A stretch of DNA of 64,000 nt from Microvirga lenta (lineage in GTDB: Bacteria > Pseudomonadota > Alphaproteobacteria > Rhizobiales > Beijerinckiaceae). The stretch covers positions 80,864 to 144,863 of the forward strand of contig NZ_JAJBBR010000006.1 in assembly GCF_020532555.1 (NCBI RefSeq), read 5' to 3'. Under the pieces are notes generated by a model. It ran no database searches, was not told where the DNA came from, and saw only the letters and a program-made list of their open reading frames with translations. Both the position numbers and the translations under genes were made by a program. This document shows positions 32,541-41,904 of this stretch, one piece after another. Position 1 is the first letter of the stretch, and the number at the start of each line of letters is the position of its first letter.

Positions 32541-33530
32541 CTACCTGTTCATTGCATTGGCGTCGAAGGCGGGCCAAGCCTCCTCCGGCACCGGTATCGC
32601 CAGATTAGCAAGATTGCGCTCCAGGCTGGAAGGTTTGGCGGTCCCGATCAGGACGGTCGCCACTCGCGGATCGCGCAGCGGATATTGCAGCGCCGCCGCA
32701 GCAAGGGGAATCCCGTGCCGTCCGGCGATCTTCTCCATCCGCGCGACGCGGTCGAGAATGTCCTCGCTTGCAGGACCGTAGTCGAAATGGGCGCCGGGGA
32801 CAGGGCCGGTGGCGAGAATTCCCGAATTGAACACGCCGCCCACGATCAGGGAGGTTTTCGTCTCTTCGCATAGCGGAAGAAGCTCGCCGACCGCGGCGCG
32901 GTCCAGAAGCGTGTAGCGGCCGGCCAGCAGGATGCAGTCTATCGAGGCCCGGGACATCACGTCGAGGCAGATCTCGACCTCGTTGACCCCGAGGCCGAAG
33001 GCAGAAATGGCGCCGCCGCTCTTGAGGTTCTCCAGCGCCCGGAGGCCTCCCTCCATCAGATCGCGGAAATGCTTCTGATTGGCGTCGGCGCCATGGGTAT
33101 AGGCGCCGATGTCGTGGACCAGGAGAACATCGATCCGGTTGAGTCCCAGGCGCGCCAGACTGAAATCCACCGAGCGCATGATCCCGTCATAGGTGTAGTC
33201 GTAGTCCACCCTGAAGGGCAGGGGCTCCACGTAGCCATGGTCGGGCACCCGATCCTCCTGGACCGGCGTCAGAATCCGGCCGACCTTGGTGGAGAGCACG
33301 TAGGAATCCCGCGGCTTCTCGCGCAGGAAATCCCCCATCCTGCGCTCGGACAGGCCGAAGCCGTAGAATGGTGCCGTATCGAAGTACCGGATGCCTGCAT
33401 CCCAGGCGGCCGCGATCGTATCCTCGGATTGTTGGCGGGAGACTGCCCGGTAGAGCCCTCCTATGGCGGCTCCCCCGAAGCCGATCTCCGTCACTTCGAC
33501 GGACGTCTCGCCGATCCTGCGCCGCTTCAT
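32541..33530 (-). CDS. Aldo/keto reductase, L-fucose / D-threo-aldose 1-dehydrogenase type
   Basis: 329-residue AKR with a TIM barrel. It has the N-terminal GFGGAAIGGLYRAVS, catalytic Asp/Tyr region FDTAPFYGFGLSERRMG, Lys in LSTKVGRIL and His in LLVHDIG. The C-terminal NAD(P)-site is VLIGTAKPSSLERNL. It closely resembles the COG0667 branch containing D-threo-aldose 1-dehydrogenases and pyridoxal 4-dehydrogenases. With a mutarotase and lactonase alongside, oxidation of L-fucose to L-fucono-lactone is the best role. The gene is inside the operon, 39 bases after the lactonase. Confidence 0.86.
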   Translation of the reverse strand: MKRRRIGETSVEVTEIGFGGAAIGGLYRAVSRQQSEDTIAAAWDAGIRYFDTAPFYGFGLSERRMGDFLREKPRDSYVLSTKVGRILTPVQEDRVPDHGYVEPLPFRVDYDYTYDGIMRSVDFSLARLGLNRIDVLLVHDIGAYTHGADANQKHFRDLMEGGLRALENLKSGGAISAFGLGVNEVEICLDVMSRASIDCILLAGRYTLLDRAAVGELLPLCEETKTSLIVGGVFNSGILATGPVPGAHFDYGPASEDILDRVARMEKIAGRHGIPLAAAALQYPLRDPRVATVLIGTAKPSSLERNLANLAIPVPEEAWPAFDANAMNR

Positions 33531-33569
33531 GTAGTGGGCTCCTCAACGATGCTCATGGCCTGTCCCCCG

Positions 33570-34400
33570 TCAGAAGCGATAGAAGCGGCGAGCGGTCTCG
33601 CCCAAGATAGAACTCTGCTCGCCCTCGGAAAGCGGCGCGACGAATCTCTGCACGGTTGCGAACCATTGCGCATAGGGTGCAGCAAGGTCGAGAACGGGCC
33701 AGTCCGAACCCCACATCAGCCGCTCCGGTCCGAACGTCTCGATCAGATGCTCTGCGAACGGCCGCAGGTCGTCGTCCGCCGTCCGGTCTCCAGCCTCGGT
33801 CAGCAGACCGGAAAGCTTGCAGAAGACCTGCGGACGCCGGGCGAGAGCTGCAATCTGCGGCGCCCAGTCTCGAAATCCATCCGCTCCCCTGGCGATTTCG
33901 GGCTTTGCGCCATGGTCCACGACGATGGGCAGGTTGGGGTAGCGGTCAGCGAAGGCGGCGAGGGCCTCGAGATGCGGAGGCTTCACAAGGGCGTCGAAGG
34001 TGAGGCCGAGCTCCTCGGCGGCGGTCAGGCAGGGCTCCAGATCGGGGCGAAGCATCCACTCCGTATCGGGGATCGCCTGGAGCATCGGGCGGATGCCGCG
34101 GAACTTCGGGTGCTCCGCGAGACGGTTCAACTCGTCGACTTGATCGTTTCGTTCGAGGTCGACCCACCCGACCACGGCACCGACGAAGGGTGTGCGCTGC
34201 GCGATGTCGAGCAGGTAATGCGTTTCCGCCAGATGCGGCGCGGCCTGCACGAGGACGGTGCCGGACACGCCGGCGGCCTCGATCTCCGGCGCAAGGTCTG
34301 CGGGGGCGTAGTCCCTGTAGATTGCGGCGAGGTCCGGCGTCGGCCAGTCGAACCAGGGTGCATCCAGCGACCAGAAATGCTGGTGGGAGTCGACAATCAC
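33570..34400 (-). CDS. Amidohydrolase-2 family lactonase (L-fuconolactonase-like)
   Basis: 276-residue TIM-barrel metal hydrolase (COG3618). The GTG at 34400 gives MIVDSHQHFW, whose His-x-His is the first metal motif. Later ligands are in VVDHGAKPEI (His) and LMWGSDWPVLDL (Asp). This family includes L-fucono-1,5-lactonase and 2-pyrone-4,6-dicarboxylate lactonase; neighbours favour the former. It is the first gene of the leftward sugar operon, with an inverted repeat 23-45 bases before the start. An ATG start is not available nearby, so the start is moderately certain. Confidence 0.85.
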   Translation of the reverse strand: MIVDSHQHFWSLDAPWFDWPTPDLAAIYRDYAPADLAPEIEAAGVSGTVLVQAAPHLAETHYLLDIAQRTPFVGAVVGWVDLERNDQVDELNRLAEHPKFRGIRPMLQAIPDTEWMLRPDLEPCLTAAEELGLTFDALVKPPHLEALAAFADRYPNLPIVVDHGAKPEIARGADGFRDWAPQIAALARRPQVFCKLSGLLTEAGDRTADDDLRPFAEHLIETFGPERLMWGSDWPVLDLAAPYAQWFATVQRFVAPLSEGEQSSILGETARRFYRF

Positions 34401-34422
34401 AGGGTGCGATTTCCCCTCGATG

Positions 34423-34445
34423 CCGGATCGTCGTGGGCGATCCGG
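34423..34445. promoter_or_regulatory. Inverted repeat before the fuconolactonase-like gene
   Basis: Arms CCGGATCG (34423-34430) and CGATCCGG (34438-34445) are perfect with a seven-base spacer. Position just upstream of the start codon fits a repressor operator or a leader hairpin. The rest of the 34401-34728 divergent region shows no gene and no other clear signal. Confidence 0.45.
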
Positions 34446-34728
34446 AACAGCCCGTTCGTCAGGCAGTTTGATGTTCTCTCCCTGGATCTGTCCAGTCGGC
34501 GGATCCGAAAAACGGCCATGGTGATGGCGAGCAATCCGCAAGATGCCGCGGGAGCCGTGGAAGTGAAACTGTGTGGCGTGGCTTCTGGGGCGGCGTTTCC
34601 TGCGGAGCTTCGGGCCTTGCAAACCCCTCCGCGATGCTTAGCATTTCGGAAACGACAGAGCGCGTGATGCCTCCGCATCCGGTCCCGGCCGGGCGGCGGC
34701 TGCTGCGCGCATAAGGAACAGGTGGACG

Positions 34729-35802
34729 ATGTCCTATATCGCCGATGACGATCGCTACAATCGAATGGCCTATCGCCGCTGCGGGCGCAGCGGCCTCGAT
34801 CTTCCGGCCATTTCCCTCGGGCTCTGGCAGAATTTCGGCAGCGTCGACGTGTTCGAGACCGGTCGCGCCATCCTGCGGCGCGCCTTCGACCGCGGCATCA
34901 CCCATTTCGATCTGGCGAACAATTACGGTCCCATTCCCGGCTCGGCGGAGGAGAATTTCGGGCGCATCCTCGCCACCGACTTCAAGCCGTACCGGGACGA
35001 GATGATCATCTCCACCAAGGCGGGATACCGCATGTGGCCGGGTCCCTACGGGGAGTGGGGCTCGCGCAAGTATCTGATCTCGAGCCTCGATCAGAGCCTG
35101 CGGCGGATGGGGCTCGATTACGTGGACATCTTCTATTCCCACCGAGTCGACCCGACGACACCCCTCGAAGAGACCATGGGCGCACTCGACACGGTCGTGC
35201 GCCAGGGCAAGGCGCTCTATGTCGGGATCTCCTCCTACTCCGCCGAGATGACCGCCCGCGCGGTGCGCATCCTGCGCGAACTCGGAACGCCCTGCCTCAT
35301 CCACCAGCCGTCCTATTCGCTCCTGAACCGCTGGGTCGAAGGCGAGCTCCTCGACACTATCGACGATCTCGGAGTCGGCTGCATCGCCTTCTCGCCGCTG
35401 GCGCAGGGCATGTTGACGACGAAATACCTGAACGGCGTGCCGGAGGGCTCGCGCGCCACCCGTGGCGGCTCCTTGTCGGAGAGGCTGCTGACGCCGGAGA
35501 ATATCGAGCGGGTGAGAGGCTTGAACGAGATCGCCCAGCGGCGAGGGCAGACGCTCGCCCAGATGGCGATTGCCTGGGTGCTGCGGGATCCGCGGGTGAC
35601 ATCGGCGCTCATCGGGGCGCGCAACGTGGAGCAACTCGACGATTCCCTTGCGGCTCTCGAACGGCTCGACTTCACCGCCGAGGAGCTGGCCGAGATCGAC
35701 CGCTACGCCGCCGAGGGCGAGATCAATCTCTGGAAGGCCTCCGCCGAAGCCGTGACGCCGGATGTGGAGCGGGCGGAGAAGAAGGGCTTCGGTTTCGTGT
35801 GA
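34729..35802 (+). CDS. Aldo/keto reductase, L-glyceraldehyde 3-phosphate reductase type (YghZ-like)
   Basis: 357-residue AKR14-type enzyme. Characteristic blocks are GLWQNFGSVDVFETGRAILRRAFDRGITHFDLANNYGPIPGSAEENFGR (Asp and Tyr of the tetrad within), STKAGYRMWPGPYGEWGSRKYL and FYSHRVDPTTPLEETMGAL (His). YghZ reduces L-glyceraldehyde 3-phosphate and other aldehydes such as lactaldehyde or methylglyoxal with NADPH. Being divergent from the fucose-type operon, it might handle lactaldehyde from deoxy-sugar breakdown; that link is inference. Ribosome site AGGAACAGGTGG precedes the ATG. Confidence 0.9.
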   Translation: MSYIADDDRYNRMAYRRCGRSGLDLPAISLGLWQNFGSVDVFETGRAILRRAFDRGITHFDLANNYGPIPGSAEENFGRILATDFKPYRDEMIISTKAGYRMWPGPYGEWGSRKYLISSLDQSLRRMGLDYVDIFYSHRVDPTTPLEETMGALDTVVRQGKALYVGISSYSAEMTARAVRILRELGTPCLIHQPSYSLLNRWVEGELLDTIDDLGVGCIAFSPLAQGMLTTKYLNGVPEGSRATRGGSLSERLLTPENIERVRGLNEIAQRRGQTLAQMAIAWVLRDPRVTSALIGARNVEQLDDSLAALERLDFTAEELAEIDRYAAEGEINLWKASAEAVTPDVERAEKKGFGFV

Positions 35803-35818
35803 TACGTCGCGCGGGACG

Positions 35819-36175
35819 TCAGGACGATTGCCGTTCGAGCCATCGGCCGATGGCCTCGACTACGTGACGCTGTTCGTCCTCCGTCAGGGGCCGGCCGGCG
35901 GGGATGCCATGCCATTTGGATAAGCAGCCACGGCAGCATGTCGCGGTGGCATGCTGGGCGATGAAGACCGGATGTCCCTTGAACGGGGTCTGCTTGCCGT
36001 CGTTTGCCGGCTCCGCAGGGGCGAGCCGGCGGAGAACGAAATCGCCCGCATGGGCGAGCACCGTCTCCATTCCCCGCGTCTCCAGATAGGCGCGTTCGCG
36101 TCCCGACAGTCTGAAACGCCGTCGGAAGGTGGAGGTCTCCAGTCGCGAAAAAATGTCGTCGAGGGATTTCGCCAT
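35819..36175 (-). CDS. DUF4186 family protein
   Basis: 118-residue protein with the DUF4186 signature HPVFIAQHATATCCRGCLSKWHGIP. The cluster of His and three Cys in this block (HATATCCRGC...H) could bind a metal. The rest is helical (DDIFSRLETSTFRRRFRLSGRERAYLETRG and a C-terminal IGRWLERQ). No function is established for the family. It converges on the aldo/keto reductase (16 bases) and lies 21 bases after the SDR gene, so the two may be co-transcribed. Confidence 0.85.
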   Translation of the reverse strand: MAKSLDDIFSRLETSTFRRRFRLSGRERAYLETRGMETVLAHAGDFVLRRLAPAEPANDGKQTPFKGHPVFIAQHATATCCRGCLSKWHGIPAGRPLTEDEQRHVVEAIGRWLERQSS

Positions 36176-36196
36176 GGTCGTCCGCTTCGCTGCGTC

Positions 36197-37057
36197 TCAG
36201 TCCTCCGGACTGTCCATGAAGCGGGCGAAAGCGTCCTTGTAATCCGGATGCCAACGGGAGAGGGCGGGGCGGTTCCGGATGAGGTCCTCGGCCGCCCAGC
36301 GAATGCGCTTGCGGTCCATCTCGGGCGTGGTCTCGTTGTCCGGGCAGAGGATATAGAAGTTGCCCTGCGCCATCCCGCTCAGAAGAGCATAGATCACCTG
36401 CTCCGGCGCCCAGGCACCGGGAGGCTTCTCGGTCACCCCTCTGGCCCTGGTGAAGCCCGTATAGACGAAGCCCGGGATCAGGAGGTGCGCAGTCACCCGG
36501 CAGCCGGGCCTCGTGCGCAACTCGTGCGACAGCGCCTCGGTGACGACCTTCACCCCGGCCTTCGAGACGTTGTAGGCCGTGTCGCCGGGTGGAGTCGTGA
36601 TGCCCTGTTTCGAGCCGGTGTTGACGATGGCGCAGGGGGTGCCCTGTTCCATCATCATGGGCGCGAAGGCCTGGATTCCGTTGATGACGCCCCAGAGATT
36701 GGTGTCGAGAATGGCGCGCCAGCGCTGAGGGTCGCCGAAGAGCTGGCCGCCGCCCTCCGTGCCGGCATTGTTCATCAGGAACGCAACCTCGCCGAAGGCG
36801 CCGACGACCTCGTCCCTCAGGCGTTCGAAGTCCTCCGCCCGACCGACATCGGTTTCTACCGCGAGAACCTTTCCGGCCCCGCCCACGGCTTCGGCGACCT
36901 CATCGGCAGATTGCCTCAGGACGGCTCCGTCACGATCCGCGAGGCAGACCCGCATTCCGAGACCGGCCAGGCCCTTCGCGGCCGCAAGACCGATGCCGCT
37001 CGCGGCGCCGGTGATGACGGCGACTCGGCCGGGGGCGATTGCGGGATGAGCATCCAT
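36197..37057 (-). CDS. Short-chain dehydrogenase/reductase
   Basis: 286-residue classical SDR. NAD(P) site TGAASGIG near residue 17, NNAGTEGG, catalytic Ser in NTGSKQG, and Y-x-x-x-K in YNVSK. The preference for NADP or NAD is suggested by LADRDG after beta-2 (an Asp, so probably NAD). The C-terminal 70 residues are longer than the 250-residue norm. No substrate is evident; the PHB phasin is nearby but belongs to a separate unit. Start ATG 37057. Confidence 0.85.
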   Translation of the reverse strand: MDAHPAIAPGRVAVITGAASGIGLAAAKGLAGLGMRVCLADRDGAVLRQSADEVAEAVGGAGKVLAVETDVGRAEDFERLRDEVVGAFGEVAFLMNNAGTEGGGQLFGDPQRWRAILDTNLWGVINGIQAFAPMMMEQGTPCAIVNTGSKQGITTPPGDTAYNVSKAGVKVVTEALSHELRTRPGCRVTAHLLIPGFVYTGFTRARGVTEKPPGAWAPEQVIYALLSGMAQGNFYILCPDNETTPEMDRKRIRWAAEDLIRNRPALSRWHPDYKDAFARFMDSPED

Positions 37058-37119
37058 GTCGGGAACTCCTCAGGAAGGGGAACGCGTCCGGCCGGGCCGG
37101 TCTCTCGGCTTAAATGGGT

Positions 37120-37273
37120 AAGGAAACTCTTCGGGATAGGGTTTCCTACGTAGGAAGTTTCCGAAGAGACAAGGCACAACGGCTGGTGTAGCACGGTGAC
37201 AGAATACCTCCGGCCTTTTTCTGCCCCATGAAGGACGGAGTCTTGGGCGCCCGAACGAGGGCGCCCTTTTTTT
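37120..37273 (+). ncRNA. Candidate small RNA ending at an intrinsic terminator
   Basis: No plus-strand gene precedes the strong terminator at 37245-37273, yet it points in the plus direction. Upstream lies structured sequence: ACTCTTCGG (about 37,126) can pair with CCGAAGAG (37,160s), enclosing a perfect TTCCTACGTAGGAA palindrome. Together this looks like a short transcript of about 150 bases. The 5' end is a guess. Neighbours are both leftward genes. Confidence 0.4.
37245..37273 (+). terminator. Rho-independent terminator, plus direction
   Basis: GGGCGCCC (37245-37252), loop GAACGA, GGGCGCCC (37259-37266), then seven T residues. No coding gene on the plus strand ends here. The stem may also limit leftward read-through from the phasin gene, whose stop is at 37290. 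Confidence 0.85.
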
Positions 37274-37289
37274 GTCCTGGAGCGCCGGG

Positions 37290-38285
37290 TCAGGCGGCCC
37301 GGCCGGATCCCTTCGAGCGGCTCTCCGCCTCGACCGTCATGATGCGCGATGCCTCGTTGGCGATGCGGGAGGAGAGCTCCACGATGCGCCGGCTGTTGTC
37401 GAGCATCTGGGTCATGTTATTCCGCATCAATGCGCTCTGCGCCTCGAAGAGTTCGCTTAAGGTCCGGCAGCGGGAAAGGCTGCTCAGCCCGTCGATGTTC
37501 TTCTGCAGGCGCTCCTGTGCCAGTCCGACCCACTCCTGGGAGACGTCCTGAAGCCCGCGTGCGAGTACCGAGCCCGACTCCACGGCCGCCCAAACATTCT
37601 GCGAGGTCCGTCCCGTCAGATCCTGCCCGCCGCGCATGGGCAGGCTGTAGAGCTGCATCAGCTCGGAGGCTGCGCCGAAGCCGCTCCGGAAGATGTCCTG
37701 AGCGCCCTGCGCGGCGGCCTGGGTCCGCTCCATTCCGGCCTGTGCGGCACCGACGAGGTCTTCCGTGGTCCGCTCGACGGCTTCGAGCTGCTCGCGGCTA
37801 CGTTTCGCAACGGTCTGGCGCTGATCGGCCTCGGCGCGTCGGATCTCCTCGGCCGCAGCGAGGTCATCCTCCACCTTCTCGACGACGGCCTCGACCTCTT
37901 CGTCGCTCAAGACCTTCAGGACGGCCGGGATGAGCTCCTTCTTGTCGTCGCGGATGTGCTGCTGGAACACCTTTCTCAGGTCGGCAAGCTTCTTGATGAA
38001 TTCGCCGTTGCCCTTCGGCATGCGGTCGAGCTCCTCCAGAAGCGCGCTCGTCTCCTCGTTGTCGTTCATGGCGCTGCGCACGAGATCTTCCATGTCCTTG
38101 TGCTTCCTCAGGACCGGGAAGAGGTGCTGCTCCTGGAGGCTGGCGAGGAGTTCGAGTTCCTCCTTGAGATCGGCGAACAGTCTTTCACGTGTCTTGACGG
38201 CATTGTCCGACGTGTCGAGCAGCTTGGCGAAAAGCTCGTTCACCTTGTCGGGACTGGTCTGGCTGAACTTCCTGTTGGTCGTCAT
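37290..38285 (-). CDS. HHE-like plus phasin two-domain protein
   Basis: 331-residue protein. Residues 1-130 are a four-helix bundle resembling hemerythrin-like HHE domains (EQHLFPVLRKH and HIRDDKKELIPAV), though one usual His position reads NDNEE, so iron binding is doubtful. A charged linker (EEIRRAEADQRQTVAKRSRE) leads to a C-terminal phasin_2 domain (about 190-315) that would coat polyhydroxybutyrate granules. The start at 38285 follows GAGGGG. A PhaR-like palindrome lies about 215 bases upstream. A stop-side terminator points the other way. Confidence 0.82.
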   Translation of the reverse strand: MTTNRKFSQTSPDKVNELFAKLLDTSDNAVKTRERLFADLKEELELLASLQEQHLFPVLRKHKDMEDLVRSAMNDNEETSALLEELDRMPKGNGEFIKKLADLRKVFQQHIRDDKKELIPAVLKVLSDEEVEAVVEKVEDDLAAAEEIRRAEADQRQTVAKRSREQLEAVERTTEDLVGAAQAGMERTQAAAQGAQDIFRSGFGAASELMQLYSLPMRGGQDLTGRTSQNVWAAVESGSVLARGLQDVSQEWVGLAQERLQKNIDGLSSLSRCRTLSELFEAQSALMRNNMTQMLDNSRRIVELSSRIANEASRIMTVEAESRSKGSGRAA

Positions 38286-38498
38286 TTTCCCCTCGCGAAA
38301 TCCAAAAAAGAAAGGGCCCCGCCGCTTCCGGCATGGAAGCCTGAGCAAGCATTCTCCATCGCAGGAACCCGCAACTGGCACTCGGTTGAAAGAAGAAGGC
38401 CGATACGGCGACGCCGGCCATGGACCCGCCTGTCTTGGACAGACGCAGCCCAGTCTGGATGCGACCGGTCGGCGGTGTCTACAGGACGAGCGGACGCA

Positions 38499-38513
38499 TG
38501 TTGCATTGCAACA
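38499..38513. promoter_or_regulatory. Candidate PhaR operator
   Basis: TGTTGCATTGCAACA is a perfect 7-1-7 palindrome. PhaR, the PHB-sensing repressor of phasin genes, binds TGC-N-GCA type repeats. It lies upstream of the phasin-domain gene (start 38285) in the 290-base space before the next gene. Otherwise this space shows no gene. Confidence 0.5.
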
Positions 38514-38575
38514 CGAAATGAAAACCCCTTATCCCGCTGGAGGTTCCCACATCAGCGGAGCTGGGATTGCCGCAC

Positions 38576-39403
38576 CTAGGAGGCGTTCGAAGAAAGCTCG
38601 ACCAGAAGATCGACGAGGATGTCGTTCGGCTCGGCAAGTCCGGCGATCACGTCGAAATGGTGGGCTCCCGGAATTTCATGGAGGCGGGTGGTGACGCCGG
38701 CCTTGCCCCACTCGTCTACGATGGTCCGGCTTTGCCGCAGGAATTCGCTGCTCTCCGCCCCGCCGACCACGGCCACGAGACGGCCCCTGGCCGGAGCTGG
38801 CCATTCCAGAGGGCTCAACCGTCGGGCCTCCTGCTCCGTCAGCTTGAGCGCGGCGTTGATGGATGTCGGCACGAGCGGGACGAGGTCGAAGAGGCCCGAG
38901 ATCGGCATCGCCGCACGGATCCGACGTTCCGGCGCGGTGTCCGGACGCGCCATGAGGCAGGCCGAGAGATGGCCTCCTGCCGAATGCCCGGAGGCGACGA
39001 GGGGGCGGCCCGTTCGCTGCTGGACGAACTCGGCCGCCGCCTCGATTTCCGAGACGATGGCGGGGAGGCTCACGGCGGGGGCAAGGCTGTAGCTCGGCAT
39101 CGCCACGGTGAGCCCGCGCTTGTTGGCGCCACGGGCGAGGTGGCTCGCCGTCGACTTGTCGAGGGCCTGCCAATATCCGCCATGGATGAACAGGACGATG
39201 GGGCCGCCCGCATCGCCGCCTTCCGGGTAGAAGAGGTCGAGGCGGTTGCGCTCGCCGGGACCATAGGCGAGGTCGAGTTCGCAGCGGGCCGTGTCCCGGT
39301 AGGCGGCGGCGTCCCTCTGCCATCCGGCTATATGGACCCCGTGGTCCGGTACGCGAGCCCGGTTGTTGTACTCGGCCTCGAGGTCGATCTCGGCATGGGC
39401 CAT
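38576..39403 (-). CDS. Alpha/beta hydrolase, arylformamidase-like
   Basis: 275-residue serine hydrolase of the BD-FAE/kynurenine formamidase-like group. Oxyanion motif HGGYW, nucleophile elbow GHSAGGH, then Asp near GLFDLVPL and His in GAHHFDV. The N-terminal EYNNRARVPDH block is typical of such formamidase relatives. It sits 17 bases after livF, at the end of the amino-acid-type transporter operon that faces the anthranilate operon. Because N-formyl-kynurenine hydrolysis leads toward anthranilate, a substrate in that pathway is plausible but unproven. Confidence 0.85.
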   Translation of the reverse strand: MAHAEIDLEAEYNNRARVPDHGVHIAGWQRDAAAYRDTARCELDLAYGPGERNRLDLFYPEGGDAGGPIVLFIHGGYWQALDKSTASHLARGANKRGLTVAMPSYSLAPAVSLPAIVSEIEAAAEFVQQRTGRPLVASGHSAGGHLSACLMARPDTAPERRIRAAMPISGLFDLVPLVPTSINAALKLTEQEARRLSPLEWPAPARGRLVAVVGGAESSEFLRQSRTIVDEWGKAGVTTRLHEIPGAHHFDVIAGLAEPNDILVDLLVELSSNAS

Positions 39404-39420
39404 GTTGTCGGCTGCTCCGC

Positions 39421-40115
39421 TCAGACGTGGAGATAACGGTCCTTGAGGGTGGGATCCGCGGCGAGTTCGGCGCTCGTGCCCGTCCAGACCGAATGGCCTT
39501 TCTCGATGATCACGTGGCGGTCGGCGAAGCCCGCCAAGGCATCCACGTTCTTGTCGATCACGAGGATCGATTGATGCTCGCTTCTGAGGCGCTTGAGGCA
39601 GGCCCAGATTTCCGCCCGGATCAGCGGGGCCAGCCCTTCTGTGGCCTCGTCGAGGATCATGAGCTTGGGATTGGTCATCAGGGCCCGGCCGATGGCAAGC
39701 ATCTGCTGCTCGCCGCCCGATAGCTGGGAGCCCAGATTGCTCCGCCGCTCCTTCAGGCGGGGAAACAGGTCGTAGACCGCATCGAGCGTCCAGCGGCGTC
39801 CGGTGCGGGAGGCCGCGGTGGCGACGAGGTTTTCCTCCACCGTCAGGGTCGGGAAGATCTGGCGCCCTTCCGGAACGAGGCCGATGCCGGTCTGGGCGAT
39901 CCGGTAGGGCGCCTGCCCGGTGACGACCGCCCCATCGAAGCGGACCTCGCCAGCTTTCGGGCGCAGCAGCCCCATGATGGAGCGGATGGTGGTGGTCTTG
40001 CCCATTCCGTTGCGTCCGAGCAGGGTCACGACCTCTCCCGGACCGACATCGAGGGAGATGTCGAACAGCACCTGGGCGGCGCCGTAGGACGCCTGAAGGT
40101 TCCGAACCGAGAGCA

Positions 40116-40116
<1 letters not shown>
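39421..40116 (-). CDS. livF: Branched-chain-type ABC transporter ATPase LivF
   Basis: 231-residue ATPase. Walker A GRNGMGKTT, signature LSGGEQQMLAIGRAL, Walker B LMILDEATEGLAP. The DEATEGLAP variant marks LivF. The segment VIDKNVDAL replaces the usual VEQN around the H-loop, which is common in this family. It overlaps livG (TGATG). With its partners it imports an amino-acid-like or aromatic acid ligand, here probably 2-aminobenzoate. Confidence 0.93.
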
Positions 40117-40863
<747 letters not shown>

Positions 40864-40871
<8 letters not shown>

Positions 40872-41895
40872 GGTGTCCCCGCCGCAGAAGTCCCATGATC
40901 CCGCCCCGGACGAACAGCACGATCAGGATCAGGAGAGGACCGAAGACCATCTGCCAGTTCTCCGTGAGCCGCCAGCGGATGTCGTCGTTGAGGAAGAAGC
41001 TGCCGGCATGGAGGATCTCCGGGAGGAACTCCTCCAGCAGCAGGAAGGCGGCGGCGCCGATGATCGCCCCGTGCAGCGAGCCGAGCCCTCCGAGAACGAC
41101 CATGAAGATCAGCTCGCCGGAGCGCTGCCAGGTCATGAAGGCGGGGCTTATGAATTCGGCCTGGTTCGCCAGCAGGCATCCGGCCAGTCCCGCCATCATC
41201 CCGCTGATCACATAGGCGGCGAGCTGGTACCGGAAGGGCTGAAACCCGATGGCTTCCATGCGGGTGGCGTTCTCGCGCGTTCCGCGCAGAACGCGCCCGA
41301 ACCGCGATGCCACGATGGCGCGAGACAGTGCATAGGCTGCGAGCAGGCAGATCAGGGTCGCCCAGTAGAACGCGAAGTCGTTCTCCAGAATGCCGGAGCC
41401 GCCGAGGAGGCTGCGGGTCGCAAGCGTCATGCCGTCGTCGCCGCCGTAGGGCGCCAGCGACGTGGCGAGGAAGAACAGCATCTGTCCGAAGGCGAGGGTG
41501 ATCATGATGAAATAGACGCCCTTCGTCCGCAGCGAGATGGCCCCTGTCACCAAGGCAAAGAGGGCGGAAGCGGCGAGTGCGACGGGAACCTGTATGAGCG
41601 CATCCTCGATCCCGTGGCTCGCCAGGATGCCGACGCCGTAGGCGCCGATGCCGAAGAAGGCCGCATGGCCGAAGCTCACGAGGGCCCCGTAGCCGAGGAT
41701 CAGATCGAGCGACATGGCCGCCAGACCGAAGATCATCACGCGGGTGAGGAGGGAGAGGACATAGCCTTCCGCTCCCGAGGCCGATGCGAAGGCCGGCGCC
41801 GCGGCGAACGCCGCGAAGATGAGGATGGGGGCGAGCTCGAACCGCAGGAACGGCAGGGCGGCGGGAGCGGACTGCTTTTCGGCAAGTTCGGTCAT
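40864..41895 (-). CDS. livM: Branched-chain-type ABC transporter permease LivM
   Basis: 343-residue permease with about nine to ten helices. Family signature GYGALVSFGHAAFFGIGAYG appears around residue 68, and the conserved VVLGGLGSLHGAIIGAAAFLLLEE block near the C-terminus. The frame starts nine bases after livH, in the same operon. It forms the membrane channel with LivH. Confidence 0.94.
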
Positions 41896-41904
41896 GGCGA
41901 CGCC

